NCBI RefSeq assembly: GCF_003314975.1
Contig: NZ_QNRF01000001.1
Span: 620,001 to 684,000, forward strand
DNA: 64,000 nt
Direction: 5' to 3'
Source of the DNA: Marinomonas aquiplantarum
GTDB lineage: Bacteria; Pseudomonadota; Gammaproteobacteria; Pseudomonadales; Marinomonadaceae
Within the stretch, counting starts at the first letter, position 1. The number at the start of each line of letters is the position of its first letter. Below, in pieces: positions 26,571-35,195 of the stretch. Below the pieces are notes generated by a model. The model ran no database searches. It worked only from the letters and a program-made list of their open reading frames with translations, and was not told the origin of the DNA. Position numbers and translations under genes: made by a program.

Positions 26571-27437
26571 CTATTCAATATTCTGGATCTGTTCTCTCAT
26601 CTGTTCAATCAATACCTTCAATTCTACTGCGCTCTGCGTGGTTTCCACCACAATCGACTTAGACGATAGCGTGTTGGCTTCGCGGTTGAGTTCTTGCATT
26701 AAGAAGTCTAAGCGGCGGCCAATCGGGCCTTTTTGTTTAAGCTGACGGCGGACTTCTTTGGTGTGGGTCGCGAGGCGATCCAGTTCTTCGGCTACGTCGG
26801 CTTTTTGGGCCAATAGGACGATTTCCGCTTCCACGCGCATTGGGTCGAGTTCGACTTTGGCGGCTTCCAGTTTGTCGGTCAGGTTTTGTTTTTGCGCAGC
26901 AATGATACCAGGCAGTTTGTCTTGCACTTCGGCCACAATGGCGTCAATGCTATCAAGACGTTGTTCTATGATGGCGACCAGTTGTTCGCCTTCGCGCAAA
27001 CGCATTTGGATGAGTTCGTCTACCGCCTTGGCGAAGAGTTCCGCTACGGCTTTTTTGATGGTCTCGGCGTCGTCGCTGGTGTCACTTAAAATGCCCGGCC
27101 ATTGTAGAATTTGCAGTGGCGATGGGGTTTTGATGCCATCAAACCAAGTGCCAAGTTGTTGTACGGCGTTGGCCAAGGCTTGGGCGTTTTCTGGTTTGAT
27201 GGTTAAGCTGGTGGCGGCTTTGTCGACCGCTTGGAAGCGCAGTTGGCATTCTAGCTTGCCGCGGTTTAGCTTTTTTCTTAACAGGTCGCGAAAGGAAAAT
27301 TCCAATTCACGAAAGGCTTCCGGTAAGCGGAAGTTAGGTTCTAAATAGCGTTGGTTTACTGAGCGAACTTCCCAACTGATAGTGCCCCAGTCGTAGCTGG
27401 CTTCTTGGCGTGAGAAGGCGGTCATGCTTGCTGTCAT
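26571..27437 (-). CDS. yicC: YicC family endoribonuclease
   Basis: A 288-residue YicC/YloC protein, recently described as an endoribonuclease family. The start MTASMTAFSRQEASYDWGTISWEVRSVNQRYLEPNFRLPEAFRELE is the N-terminal YicC domain. The C-terminal DUF1732 segment includes GRRLDFLMQELNREANTLSSKS and VELKVLIEQMREQIQNIE. It is divergent from rph, the conserved neighbour. The usual gmk partner is 17 kb away because of the accessory block. Confidence 0.95.
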   Translation of the reverse strand: MTASMTAFSRQEASYDWGTISWEVRSVNQRYLEPNFRLPEAFRELEFSFRDLLRKKLNRGKLECQLRFQAVDKAATSLTIKPENAQALANAVQQLGTWFDGIKTPSPLQILQWPGILSDTSDDAETIKKAVAELFAKAVDELIQMRLREGEQLVAIIEQRLDSIDAIVAEVQDKLPGIIAAQKQNLTDKLEAAKVELDPMRVEAEIVLLAQKADVAEELDRLATHTKEVRRQLKQKGPIGRRLDFLMQELNREANTLSSKSIVVETTQSAVELKVLIEQMREQIQNIE

Positions 27438-27539
27438 TTTGAATACCTAAGTTAAGAAAAATGTGGCGTTATTGTAGCTTATGCCATTGCAAGACGACAG
27501 TTTCCCCATTGTAAGGGGGGCAATTTTATGAGGGTTCGT

Positions 27540-27545
27540 TATAAT
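27540..27545 (+). promoter_or_regulatory. Candidate -10 box of rph
   Basis: A perfect TATAAT 39 bp before the rph ATG. The nearest TTGTAA (27509) is 25 bp away, too far for a standard -35 box. Confidence 0.35.
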
Positions 27546-27584
27546 TGCGGCTTTAGTGAAGATTAACCAATAGAGAGAGCTAGT

Positions 27585-28304
27585 ATGCGTCCAAGTGGAA
27601 GAGCCGTTGATCAATTACGTCCCCTTAAAATCACTCGAAATTTTACCAAACACGCCGAAGGTTCTGTATTAATTGAATGCGGTGACACCAAAGTCATTTG
27701 TACGGCGACGGTTGTGCCGGGTGTGCCGCGCTTTTTGAAAGGCAAAGGTCAAGGATGGATCACGGCAGAGTACGGCATGTTGCCGCGTTCTACTGGCAGT
27801 CGTATGGATCGTGAAGCGGCGCGTGGTAAGCAAGGCGGCCGTACGGTTGAAATTCAGCGTTTAATTGGTCGTTCATTGCGTGCGGCAGTGGATTTGAAAA
27901 AACTAGGCGAACACACCATCACCATCGATTGTGACGTGATTCAGGCTGACGGCGGCACGCGTACGGCGTCTATCACGGGTGGTTTTGTGGCTTTAGCCGA
28001 TGCCATGCGTCATCTTGTGGAGAATAAAAAGGTTAAAGAAAACCCGATTGTTTCTCAGATCGCTGCGATTTCAGTGGGAGTTTACAAAGGTACGCCGGTA
28101 TTGGATCTGGATTACCCAGAAGATTCTAATGCCGAAACCGATATGAACGTCATTATGAATGACAAAGGCGGTTTCATTGAAATTCAAGGCACAGCAGAAG
28201 GCGAGGCCTTTGGCGATGAGCATATGATGGGCATGCTGTCGGTGGCGCGTAAGGGCATCGCCGAAATCATTGAGCTTCAACGCGCGGCTCTCTTTGAAAA
28301 ATAA
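27585..28304 (+). CDS. rph: Ribonuclease PH
   Basis: Phosphorolytic 3'-5' exoribonuclease that trims tRNA 3' ends. The 239 residues match the family. [43 protein letters not shown], the [39 protein letters not shown] block (with phosphate- and RNA-contacting Arg residues) and [19 protein letters not shown] are all present and intact. AGAGAG precedes the ATG. It is divergent from yicC and followed by an intrinsic terminator about 75 bp downstream. Confidence 0.97.
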   Translation: MRPSGRAVDQLRPLKITRNFTKHAEGSVLIECGDTKVICTATVVPGVPRFLKGKGQGWITAEYGMLPRSTGSRMDREAARGKQGGRTVEIQRLIGRSLRAAVDLKKLGEHTITIDCDVIQADGGTRTASITGGFVALADAMRHLVENKKVKENPIVSQIAAISVGVYKGTPVLDLDYPEDSNAETDMNVIMNDKGGFIEIQGTAEGEAFGDEHMMGMLSVARKGIAEIIELQRAALFEK

Positions 28305-28376
28305 CAGTTGAAAAGTAAGCGCTGATAAACAAGAAACGAAAACAAGGCTGCGATAAATAAGCCTTTGTTAACGTTG

Positions 28377-28419
28377 AAAAACCTGATCATCGAACTGGAT
28401 GGTCAGGTTTTTTTTTGGT
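28377..28419 (+). terminator. Intrinsic terminator of rph
   Basis: A 14-bp stem with one G-T wobble: left arm AAAACCTGATCATC, loop GAACTG, right arm GATGGTCAGGTTTT, followed by a run of T. It sits about 75 bp after the rph stop. Confidence 0.9.
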
Positions 28420-28543
28420 CTAAAATTTGTCTAAAAAAGAGAGGTTTGGCGTTAATTGTCAGTCATTTTGGGTGTTTTTGCACCTCACATCATGAAACTT
28501 CTCTGCGATGATCAGATGACAATAACAATAAAGGAGAAGGCAA

Positions 28544-29050
28544 GTGAAGAAAATAGTAACCATGGGTATGTCGGCTATGTTGCTGAGCGGTGCTTTGCAG
28601 GCGGCTAATTTAGAAGGTGAGTGGCAGTTGCAAAATGCGGCCAATACGCAAGCTAAGCTGGATGAAGCGGTTGAAAATGTGGTGCAAGAAATGAATTTTT
28701 TCATCCGAGCGTTGGCAAGACCTGTATTGAAAAAGCAGACACAAATTTGTCAGCAGTGGCTATTGGCTAAACAAGCGGGCGAGTTCTCTTGGCAATGTGA
28801 TCAAGAAGAGGCCGACATGATCCCTCTGACCGCCAAGGGCGAAGTCTTTAAAACCGATGAAGAAGACATTGAGATTTCCGGCAGTTTTACCGAGAGTGCC
28901 CAAGCCATTGTGGTGGTTGTGGAATCAGAGCGAGGTAAACGTACCAATACTTGGCAGCAAGTGTCTGATAACGAGCTAACCTATACGGTTAAGTTAGAAT
29001 CTGAAAAACTGCCAACACCATTAACTTGGACATTAACTTACCAACGTTAG
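28544..29050 (+). CDS. Exported protein of unknown function
   Basis: A 168-residue protein opening with GTG; AAGGAGAAGG upstream supports this start. The signal peptide ends near LQAANL (about residue 21), with no lipobox. The mature part starts LEGEWQLQNAANTQ and has two Cys (QICQQW and WQCDQ) that could form a periplasmic disulfide. The C-terminal half is beta-rich (EISGSFTESAQAIVVVVESERG, then LTWTLTYQR). It may be a small beta-sandwich or lipocalin-like protein, but I do not recognise the family. It stands alone between rph and an esterase gene. Confidence 0.7.
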   Translation: MKKIVTMGMSAMLLSGALQAANLEGEWQLQNAANTQAKLDEAVENVVQEMNFFIRALARPVLKKQTQICQQWLLAKQAGEFSWQCDQEEADMIPLTAKGEVFKTDEEDIEISGSFTESAQAIVVVVESERGKRTNTWQQVSDNELTYTVKLESEKLPTPLTWTLTYQR

Positions 29051-29179
29051 GTCATGTCTTTATGCTGCGCAAAATGAATCGTTAGAGCAGAGATTGAAAT
29101 GGCTTAATACAGACTCCGGACAGATACTGAATAGACGCTAATCAGCGTCTATTCAGATAACAATAAAAAGGAGTTTGAT

Positions 29180-30193
29180 ATGAAACCTTTATGGTCTCTA
29201 CTGGCCTTGTCCATCGGACTAAATGCTTGGGCCGCCGCCCCTATTATCCCTGCTGAGCCTGCTAGCTATGATGATTTCCCCTATAGTCGTGTGGTCATCG
29301 ATGGGATGGAAAGCTTGGATGCAAAGCGGCTGCGTCGTTCGCTCAATACTGTGTTCAATGTCACCTATGCCCACAAATCTGGAAGAGATTTAAAGTTACA
29401 TATTATTCGTCCAGTACTTCGAGAGGCATTGGGAGAGAAAGCGTCTACAACGACTTTCCCTATTATTGTCTACGTCCAAGGCTCGGCTTGGTTTAAGCAG
29501 GATTTGGGGCTGAGTATGGCGCAGTTATCGCGCTTTGCAGAGAGAGGATATGTGGTCGCTATGGTGGAATATAGACCTTCACCAGTGGCGCCTTTTCCTG
29601 CTCAGGTAGAGGATACGAAGTCCGCTATTCATTTCATTACTGAGCATGCCGAGGAATATTATGGTGATGCGAATAACATCATAGTCTGGGGGGATTCTTC
29701 TGGAGGCCATACGGCAGCAATGGTGGGGGCAACACTGGATACTCGGGATTTTGATGACGTATCGAAATCGGCCATTAAATTAAAAGCTGTGATTGATTAC
29801 TATGGCCCGACGGCGCTTGATCAAATGAACGAAGAGCCTTCTACCTATGATCATATACAAGCGAACTCCCCTGAAGGGATGTTATTGGGTGGTGTCAATG
29901 TACTGAACAATCGAGATAAGGCAAAGCTTGCTAGCCCAATGCATTACATCTCGGCCAACGAAGACATGCCGCCTTTTTTAATTCTTCATGGCGATAAGGA
30001 TCGACTGGTACCGTTTGGGCAAAGTGTCAAACTGTTTGCTCGACTGCAACAGGATGGACATCAAGCTAGGCTAATTCGGTTACATGGCGCTGATCATGGA
30101 AGGGCACCCTTTTGGCAAGATGAAGTGTTAAATATAGTCGATCAATTCATCCGAAAAGCATTAGCTGCTGGGCCAAGAGGAGCACAGGGTTAA
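29180..30193 (+). CDS. Secreted alpha/beta hydrolase (esterase/lipase-like)
   Basis: A 337-residue protein with a signal peptide ending near AWAAAP. The fold motifs of the BD-FAE/HSL-like esterase group are present: oxyanion region VYVQGSAWF, nucleophile Ser in GDSSGGHTAAM, acid Asp in LILHGDKDRLVPF, and His in HGADHGRAPFW. It most likely cleaves ester-linked acyl or carbohydrate groups in the periplasm. The substrate is unknown. AAAAGGAG precedes the ATG, and an intrinsic terminator follows 15 bp after the stop. Confidence 0.82.
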   Translation: MKPLWSLLALSIGLNAWAAAPIIPAEPASYDDFPYSRVVIDGMESLDAKRLRRSLNTVFNVTYAHKSGRDLKLHIIRPVLREALGEKASTTTFPIIVYVQGSAWFKQDLGLSMAQLSRFAERGYVVAMVEYRPSPVAPFPAQVEDTKSAIHFITEHAEEYYGDANNIIVWGDSSGGHTAAMVGATLDTRDFDDVSKSAIKLKAVIDYYGPTALDQMNEEPSTYDHIQANSPEGMLLGGVNVLNNRDKAKLASPMHYISANEDMPPFLILHGDKDRLVPFGQSVKLFARLQQDGHQARLIRLHGADHGRAPFWQDEVLNIVDQFIRKALAAGPRGAQG

Positions 30194-30208
30194 TAATCTT
30201 GGTGGCAA

Positions 30209-30243
30209 AAAAAAGCCCTGAGCTTAACAGTCAGGGCTTTTTT
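30209..30243. terminator. Bidirectional intrinsic terminator (hydrolase / 5'-nucleotidase)
   Basis: A perfect 13-bp inverted repeat AAAAAAGCCCTGA/TCAGGGCTTTTTT (30209-30221 and 30231-30243) with a 9-nt loop between convergent genes. T-tracts serve both strands. Confidence 0.92.
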
Positions 30244-30263
30244 ATAACATGTTATTGATTGGA

Positions 30264-31871
30264 TTAGCGCTTAACCGCACCGTTTGGTGCGAAGTCTGCA
30301 ACATCAAGAGGCGTGTTGTTTTGCACGTATTCCACTAAGACATCCGCGTCAACGTAACCTGAGTTCACGTAGTTAGCGTGGTCGATGACTTTAGGGTAAC
30401 CGTCGCCGCCTGTCGCAACATAGCTGTTGATCGCGATACGGTAGCTCTTAGCAGAGTCTAATGGCTGACCGTTCACCATGATGTTAGTCGCTTTACCGTC
30501 TTTCAATGTCAGTGCAACACCGTCAAATTGACCGAAAGCACCTGTACCAGCTTGTTTGCTTGCAACAGCAGATAAGTAGTCAGTCAATTCGGCTGCGGTA
30601 AGGTCAACATAAGAAACAGCGTTACCGAAAGGCTGTACTTTTAGGACGCTCTTGTAAGTAATCACGCCAGCTTCCATGTCATCACGGATACCACCAGAGT
30701 TCATGATACCAATATCAGCGTTCACTTTTTCTTTCATGGCGCGTGAAATCAAGTTACCTAGGTTGGTTTCTTGGTTACGAACTACGCCACGTTCACCGAT
30801 GAAATCACCATTAGAGAAGCCAATCTCAACGTTTAGCTCTTCCTGACCTTTTTCTTGGAAAGGCGTCAACATGGCTAGCATTTCTGGGTCTTGAGCAATT
30901 TCTTCTTCGATGAAGACGCGTTCTGTTTTACCTTCCGCGTTTTTCACTTTTTTCTTCAAGTTAACTGGGATTAGGCGGTATTCAGACCATACGATGTCAC
31001 CGTTTTTGAAGACAAAGTCTAGACGGCCAACGTATTTACCCCATTCGTGGGCTTGTAGGATCAATGTGCCGTTTTGCTCATCTGGTTCGAACAGTGGGTT
31101 TTGAGAGTGACCACCCACAACCACGTCAATGCCTGGTACGGTACGAGCAAGTGTCACATCACCTGGTGCGTTGCCACCGTAGTTACCATTGTTGTAGTGA
31201 CCCATGTGCGTCACTGCAATGACGATGTCGGCTTTTTTGCGCAGTTCAGGAACCAATTTTGCAGCCACTTTGATAGGTGATTCGATCTTGATGCCTTCTA
31301 GGTACTCAGGATTACCCAGTTTAACGGTGTCGTCTGTGGTGAGACCCATTACCGCTACTTTTAGGTCATTTACTTGGAAAATTTTGTAAGCGTCGAATAA
31401 AGGCTCACCGGTTTCAGCGTCTGTGATGTTCGCCGATAGGAATGGGAAACCAGCCCATTCTTGTTGTTGCTTCAGTACGGAAAGTGGGTTATCAAATTCG
31501 TGGTTACCCAATGCCATAGCATCGTACTTCAGCATGTTCATGCCGCGGAAATCTGGCTCAGCGTCTTGTAGGTCAGACTCAGGAACACCAGTATTAATGT
31601 CACCGCCAGATAACAATAGAGAATTGCCATCGTCCAGTGCCACTTCTTCACGAATGTTATCGATCAGAGTTTTACGAGCAGCCATACCGTATTCGCCACG
31701 GCTACTTTGCCAGAAACGACCGTGATGGTCATTGGTGTGCAAAATGGTCACTCGATATTCTTTATCTTCCTGCCAATCGGGTTGTGTTGGGCCCATCATT
31801 GAACAGCCTGCAATGGCTAGTACAACACTGGAGACCGCAATATGCGTAACAAAACGCTTCGTTGATTTCAT
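30264..31871 (-). CDS. ushA: Lipoprotein 5'-nucleotidase/UDP-sugar hydrolase (UshA/NutA-like)
   Basis: A 535-residue bimetallic phosphoesterase from the ATG at 31871, which follows AAGGA; a longer frame to 31955 is not supported. The signal peptide ends in a lipobox LAIAGC, so the protein is a lipoprotein like Vibrio NutA; E. coli UshA is soluble and periplasmic. Metal-site motifs are ILHTNDHHGRFW, SGGDINTG, ALGNHEFD, THMGHYN and GGHSQN. The C-terminal substrate-binding domain follows (FGNAVSYVDLTAAEL, then ATGGDGYP). It salvages extracellular nucleotides by dephosphorylation. Confidence 0.9.
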   Translation of the reverse strand: MKSTKRFVTHIAVSSVVLAIAGCSMMGPTQPDWQEDKEYRVTILHTNDHHGRFWQSSRGEYGMAARKTLIDNIREEVALDDGNSLLLSGGDINTGVPESDLQDAEPDFRGMNMLKYDAMALGNHEFDNPLSVLKQQQEWAGFPFLSANITDAETGEPLFDAYKIFQVNDLKVAVMGLTTDDTVKLGNPEYLEGIKIESPIKVAAKLVPELRKKADIVIAVTHMGHYNNGNYGGNAPGDVTLARTVPGIDVVVGGHSQNPLFEPDEQNGTLILQAHEWGKYVGRLDFVFKNGDIVWSEYRLIPVNLKKKVKNAEGKTERVFIEEEIAQDPEMLAMLTPFQEKGQEELNVEIGFSNGDFIGERGVVRNQETNLGNLISRAMKEKVNADIGIMNSGGIRDDMEAGVITYKSVLKVQPFGNAVSYVDLTAAELTDYLSAVASKQAGTGAFGQFDGVALTLKDGKATNIMVNGQPLDSAKSYRIAINSYVATGGDGYPKVIDHANYVNSGYVDADVLVEYVQNNTPLDVADFAPNGAVKR

Positions 31872-32048
31872 GCTGTGATTCCTTGAATGTGATACTTGGA
31901 TTGGTTGAACAAACATATTAATCGAGTGCATTTTTGTAATAGCACTTCTGATCAATTATTACAGAAATGTATCTCATATTTGTGACAAGTTCGAGGGATT
32001 AAGGAAAAAAACTGACCATTTGTGCAAAATTTAATCATGAATGTAAAA

Positions 32049-32084
32049 AAGCCCATACAAAACGTTGCGGTTCTGTATGGGCTT
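32049..32084 (-). terminator. Intrinsic terminator of the gts operon
   Basis: Perfect 11-bp arms AAGCCCATACA/TGTATGGGCTT (32049-32059 and 32074-32084). Read on the minus strand, the hairpin is followed by TTTTTT. It lies 35 bp beyond the stop of the last gts gene. Confidence 0.88.
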
Positions 32085-32118
32085 AAACGTTAAATATTGT
32101 ATCGTTAATGACGCAATA

Positions 32119-33228
32119 TTATATGTCTAGACGTTGACCTGAGGCTTGATCAAAGACCACGGCTTTAGAGGTGTCAAACATCATTTCGATTACCGATCCT
32201 GGTGCTGCAGGATAAGCAGGGTTAGAGCGGCAGTTGATTTCAGCGTCGTTGACGCGTGTGATGATCATGGTGTCAGCACCCATAGGCTCGGTGACTTCTA
32301 CCTTAATGTCTGTGGTTGTAACGAAGTCTTGACCCACTTTGTGAGGCTGAGGCTCGGTAATCATTTCAGGACGCAAACCCAGTAATACGGTTTGGCCAAT
32401 GTGATTTGCTAGGGCTTCAGGTTTCGGGAACGGCAAGGTTACTGTTGAATTGGTTGCCAATTCCAACATAGGATTGCCATCTTGAGAAACCACTTTAGCA
32501 GGAATGAAGTTCATCGCTGGAGAGCCCATGAAACCGGCAACAAATAGGTTCGCTGGGTTGTCGTAGATTTCCTGTGGTGTGCCCAATTGTTGTACTTCAC
32601 CGTCTTTCATGACCGCAATACGGTCAGCCAAAGTCATGGCTTCGATCTGATCGTGAGTTACGTAAACAATGGTGGTGCCCAGTTTTTGGTGCAGCTTTTT
32701 AATTTCCGTACGCATTTCCACACGTAGCTTAGCGTCCAAGTTGGATAACGGCTCATCAAACAAGTAAAGCTGAGGACGACGTGCTAACGCGCGACCCATG
32801 GCAACACGTTGACGCTGACCACCAGATAGTTGCGCTGGCTTACGGTTTAACAGATGGCTGATCTGTAGTAGTTCTGCCACTCGTTGTACTTCTACTTCGC
32901 GCTCTTCTTTTGGCACTTTGCGCATTTCCAAACCGAAGGAAATGTTTTGTGCAACGGTCATATTTGGGTACAAAGCGTAGGATTGGAACACCATGGCGAT
33001 GTCACGATCTTTCGGACTGGTGTAGGTAACGTCGTTGTCGGCGATTAAAATACGACCTTCCGATACGTCTTCTAGACCAGCAATGGAGTTCATCAGCGTC
33101 GATTTACCACAGCCCGATGGTCCAACTAGGATCAGAAACTCACCGGCTTCGATGGCGATATTGATGCCTTTCAATACTTCCGTCGTGCCGTAGCGCTTTT
33201 TAACATTATCAATGACTAAGTTTGCCAT
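32119..33228 (-). CDS. gtsD: Sugar ABC transporter ATP-binding protein (GtsD/MalK type)
   Basis: A 369-residue MalK/UgpC-family ATPase. Walker A GPSGCGKST (about residues 37-45), the Q-loop VFQSYALYPNMTV, signature LSGGQRQRVAMGRALARRP, Walker B LYLFDEPLSNLDA and the switch His in VTHDQIEAM are intact. The C-terminal TOBE/regulatory region begins near residue 240. It energises the GtsBC permease. As the last gene of gtsABCD it is followed by an intrinsic terminator. The neighbouring gltR-gtrS genes support a glucose-type substrate, as in pseudomonads. Confidence 0.9.
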   Translation of the reverse strand: MANLVIDNVKKRYGTTEVLKGINIAIEAGEFLILVGPSGCGKSTLMNSIAGLEDVSEGRILIADNDVTYTSPKDRDIAMVFQSYALYPNMTVAQNISFGLEMRKVPKEEREVEVQRVAELLQISHLLNRKPAQLSGGQRQRVAMGRALARRPQLYLFDEPLSNLDAKLRVEMRTEIKKLHQKLGTTIVYVTHDQIEAMTLADRIAVMKDGEVQQLGTPQEIYDNPANLFVAGFMGSPAMNFIPAKVVSQDGNPMLELATNSTVTLPFPKPEALANHIGQTVLLGLRPEMITEPQPHKVGQDFVTTTDIKVEVTEPMGADTMIITRVNDAEINCRSNPAYPAAPGSVIEMMFDTSKAVVFDQASGQRLDI

Positions 33229-33297
33229 GTTATTACTCCAAAATTTTGTATTCCCTAAGCGGTTTGTTGCGCTTAGGAAGTGCGGAACGGTATAGGC

Positions 33298-34182
33298 TTA
33301 GCCTTTTACTGCACCGGCTGTTAAACCACGGACGAAGTATTTGCCTGCTAGCACGTACACAGCCAGAGTTGGTAGGGCTGCGATAATGGCGGCGGCCATG
33401 TCCACGTTATATTCTTTACCACCGAAACTGGTATTGACTAGGTTGTTCAAGGCCACGGTTACCGGTTGAGTATCAAAGCCAGAGAAAGCCACGCCAAACA
33501 GGAAGTCGTTCCAAATTTGTGTGAACTGCCAAATGACAGTTACCACAATGATGGGGGTCGATAATGGCAAGATGATGCGGTAGAAAATAGTAAAGAAGCC
33601 TGCGCCATCAAGACGGGCTGCTTTCACCAATTCGCCTGGAATCGCTTGGTAGAAGTTACGGAAGAACAAGGTCGTGAAGGCGACACCGTAAACCACGTGA
33701 ACGAACACCAAACCTGTGGTGGTATTGGCAATGCCTAACCAACCAAGAGTACGAGCCATCGGCAGTAGGATTACTTGGAAAGGAATGAAACAACCGACCA
33801 ACAGTGCAGCGAAGAATAAATCACTGCCTCGGAACTTCCATAAGGAAATAACATAACCATTGATGGCACCCAGTAAGGTTGAAATTAATACCGCTGGAAT
33901 AACGATTTGGAAAGAGTTTAAAAAGTAAGGTGAAATCCCGCCACAGTTATTGCCGGTGCAGGCTTCGCCCCATGCTTTGCTCCAAGCGCTTAAATCTAAA
34001 GTGCTTGGTAAAGACAACAAGGTGCCAGTACGAATCTCTTCCACGTCTTTAAGTGAGGTTAATAACATCACCAAGAATGGCATTAGATAAACCGCTGCCA
34101 TGATCAGTAGAACCGTATACAGGGCAACACGCAGCGCCTTTTCTACCCAGGTAGTTTGGCGGCCAATAGATGCTTTACTCAT
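33298..34182 (-). CDS. gtsC: Sugar ABC transporter permease (GtsC type)
   Basis: A 294-residue inner-membrane protein with six helices and the EAA loop near residue 190 (LVKAARLDGAGFFTIFYRIILPLS), the contact site for the ATPase. The start is the ATG at 34182, which follows GAGGTG; an upstream in-frame GTG at 34191 is less likely. It overlaps the end of gtsB by 8 bp, so the permease pair is translationally coupled. MalG/GtsC-type features include the cytoplasmic N-terminus and the C-terminal RGLTAGAVKG. Confidence 0.9.
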   Translation of the reverse strand: MSKASIGRQTTWVEKALRVALYTVLLIMAAVYLMPFLVMLLTSLKDVEEIRTGTLLSLPSTLDLSAWSKAWGEACTGNNCGGISPYFLNSFQIVIPAVLISTLLGAINGYVISLWKFRGSDLFFAALLVGCFIPFQVILLPMARTLGWLGIANTTTGLVFVHVVYGVAFTTLFFRNFYQAIPGELVKAARLDGAGFFTIFYRIILPLSTPIIVVTVIWQFTQIWNDFLFGVAFSGFDTQPVTVALNNLVNTSFGGKEYNVDMAAAIIAALPTLAVYVLAGKYFVRGLTAGAVKG

Positions 34183-35104
34183 GGCGTTCACCTCGTAATT
34201 CTGAGTACAGGTATGGAATCAAAATGGCTAATACACAGCCGAGCATTACCATGGCAGAGGCCGAACCTAGACCAATTTGGCTACGGGTAAAGGTGTGGGC
34301 GTACATGAAGTTAGCCGGTAGGTCTGAAGAATAGCCCGGACCACCGTTGGTTAAAGCGGCAACCAAGTCGAAACTCTTGATAGCAATGTGAGACAAGATC
34401 ACCATGGCACTGAAGAAAACAGGCTTCAATGACGGCAAAATAATACGACGGTATGTGGTAAAGGTGCTGGCTCCGTCTAGGTGTGCAGCTTTAATTAAAT
34501 CGCCATCCACGCCACGTAAACCGGCTAGGAATAAGGCCATTACAAAGCCTGACGCTTGCCATACGGCGGCAATAACCAAACAGTAAACCACCATGTCTGG
34601 GTTGATTAGCCAGTCGAATTTAAAGTTCTCAAAGCCTAAGTCGACCATGAGTTTTTCAAAACCGTTGGTTGGGTTAAGCAACCACTTCCAAGCGGTACCT
34701 GTGACGATGAATGAAATCGCCATAGGGTATAGGTAGATGGTACGAATCGCCCCTTCGGCACGAATCTTTTGATCTAAGAAAATCGCTAATACCACACCAA
34801 GGAACAGGCAGATCAGGATGAAAAGTCCGCCAAAAATACCCAGGTTGGTCAGTGCAACGATCCAGCGGTCGTTGTTGAATAAACGCTCATATTGATCCAC
34901 GCCAACAAATTTATAGCTGGGTAACATACGAGAGTTGGTAAAAGACAGAACGGCTGTCCAAATCATATAGCCGTAAATGCACACTAGTGTCACGACTACG
35001 GTTGGTGCCATAACAATTTTTGGCATCCAATCAGCCAAGCTAAGGCGTGCAGGACGTCCTGACTGAGTCTTTTGGGACCCAGAATTGGCAGCTTTTGTAT
35101 TCAT
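34175..35104 (-). CDS. gtsB: Sugar ABC transporter permease (GtsB type)
   Basis: A 309-residue permease with about six transmembrane helices and the EAA motif LIKAAHLDGASTFTTYRRIILPSLK. MalF/UgpA-like features include the extended basic N-terminus before the first helix (VMAPTVVVTLVCIYGYMIWTAVLSF). It lies 91 bp downstream of gtsA; a very stable hairpin occupies this gap and would lower its expression relative to gtsA. It forms the membrane channel together with GtsC. Confidence 0.9.
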   Translation of the reverse strand: MNTKAANSGSQKTQSGRPARLSLADWMPKIVMAPTVVVTLVCIYGYMIWTAVLSFTNSRMLPSYKFVGVDQYERLFNNDRWIVALTNLGIFGGLFILICLFLGVVLAIFLDQKIRAEGAIRTIYLYPMAISFIVTGTAWKWLLNPTNGFEKLMVDLGFENFKFDWLINPDMVVYCLVIAAVWQASGFVMALFLAGLRGVDGDLIKAAHLDGASTFTTYRRIILPSLKPVFFSAMVILSHIAIKSFDLVAALTNGGPGYSSDLPANFMYAHTFTRSQIGLGSASAMVMLGCVLAILIPYLYSELRGERHE

Positions 35105-35135
35105 AATTGATGCTTCACTACAGAGAAGAAACGAA

Positions 35136-35159
35136 GAGGCTGGCTTGAGGGCCAGCCTC
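35136..35159 (-). promoter_or_regulatory. Intercistronic hairpin between gtsA and gtsB
   Basis: Perfect 9-bp GC-rich arms GAGGCTGGC/GCCAGCCTC with a 6-nt loop in the 91-bp gap. No good U-tract follows on the minus strand, so it more likely stabilises gtsA mRNA or partly attenuates transcription, as the hairpins after malE do. Confidence 0.7.
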
Positions 35160-35195
35160 GTTTACTTATTGCAAGACAGGCTTGCGAATAGGTGC

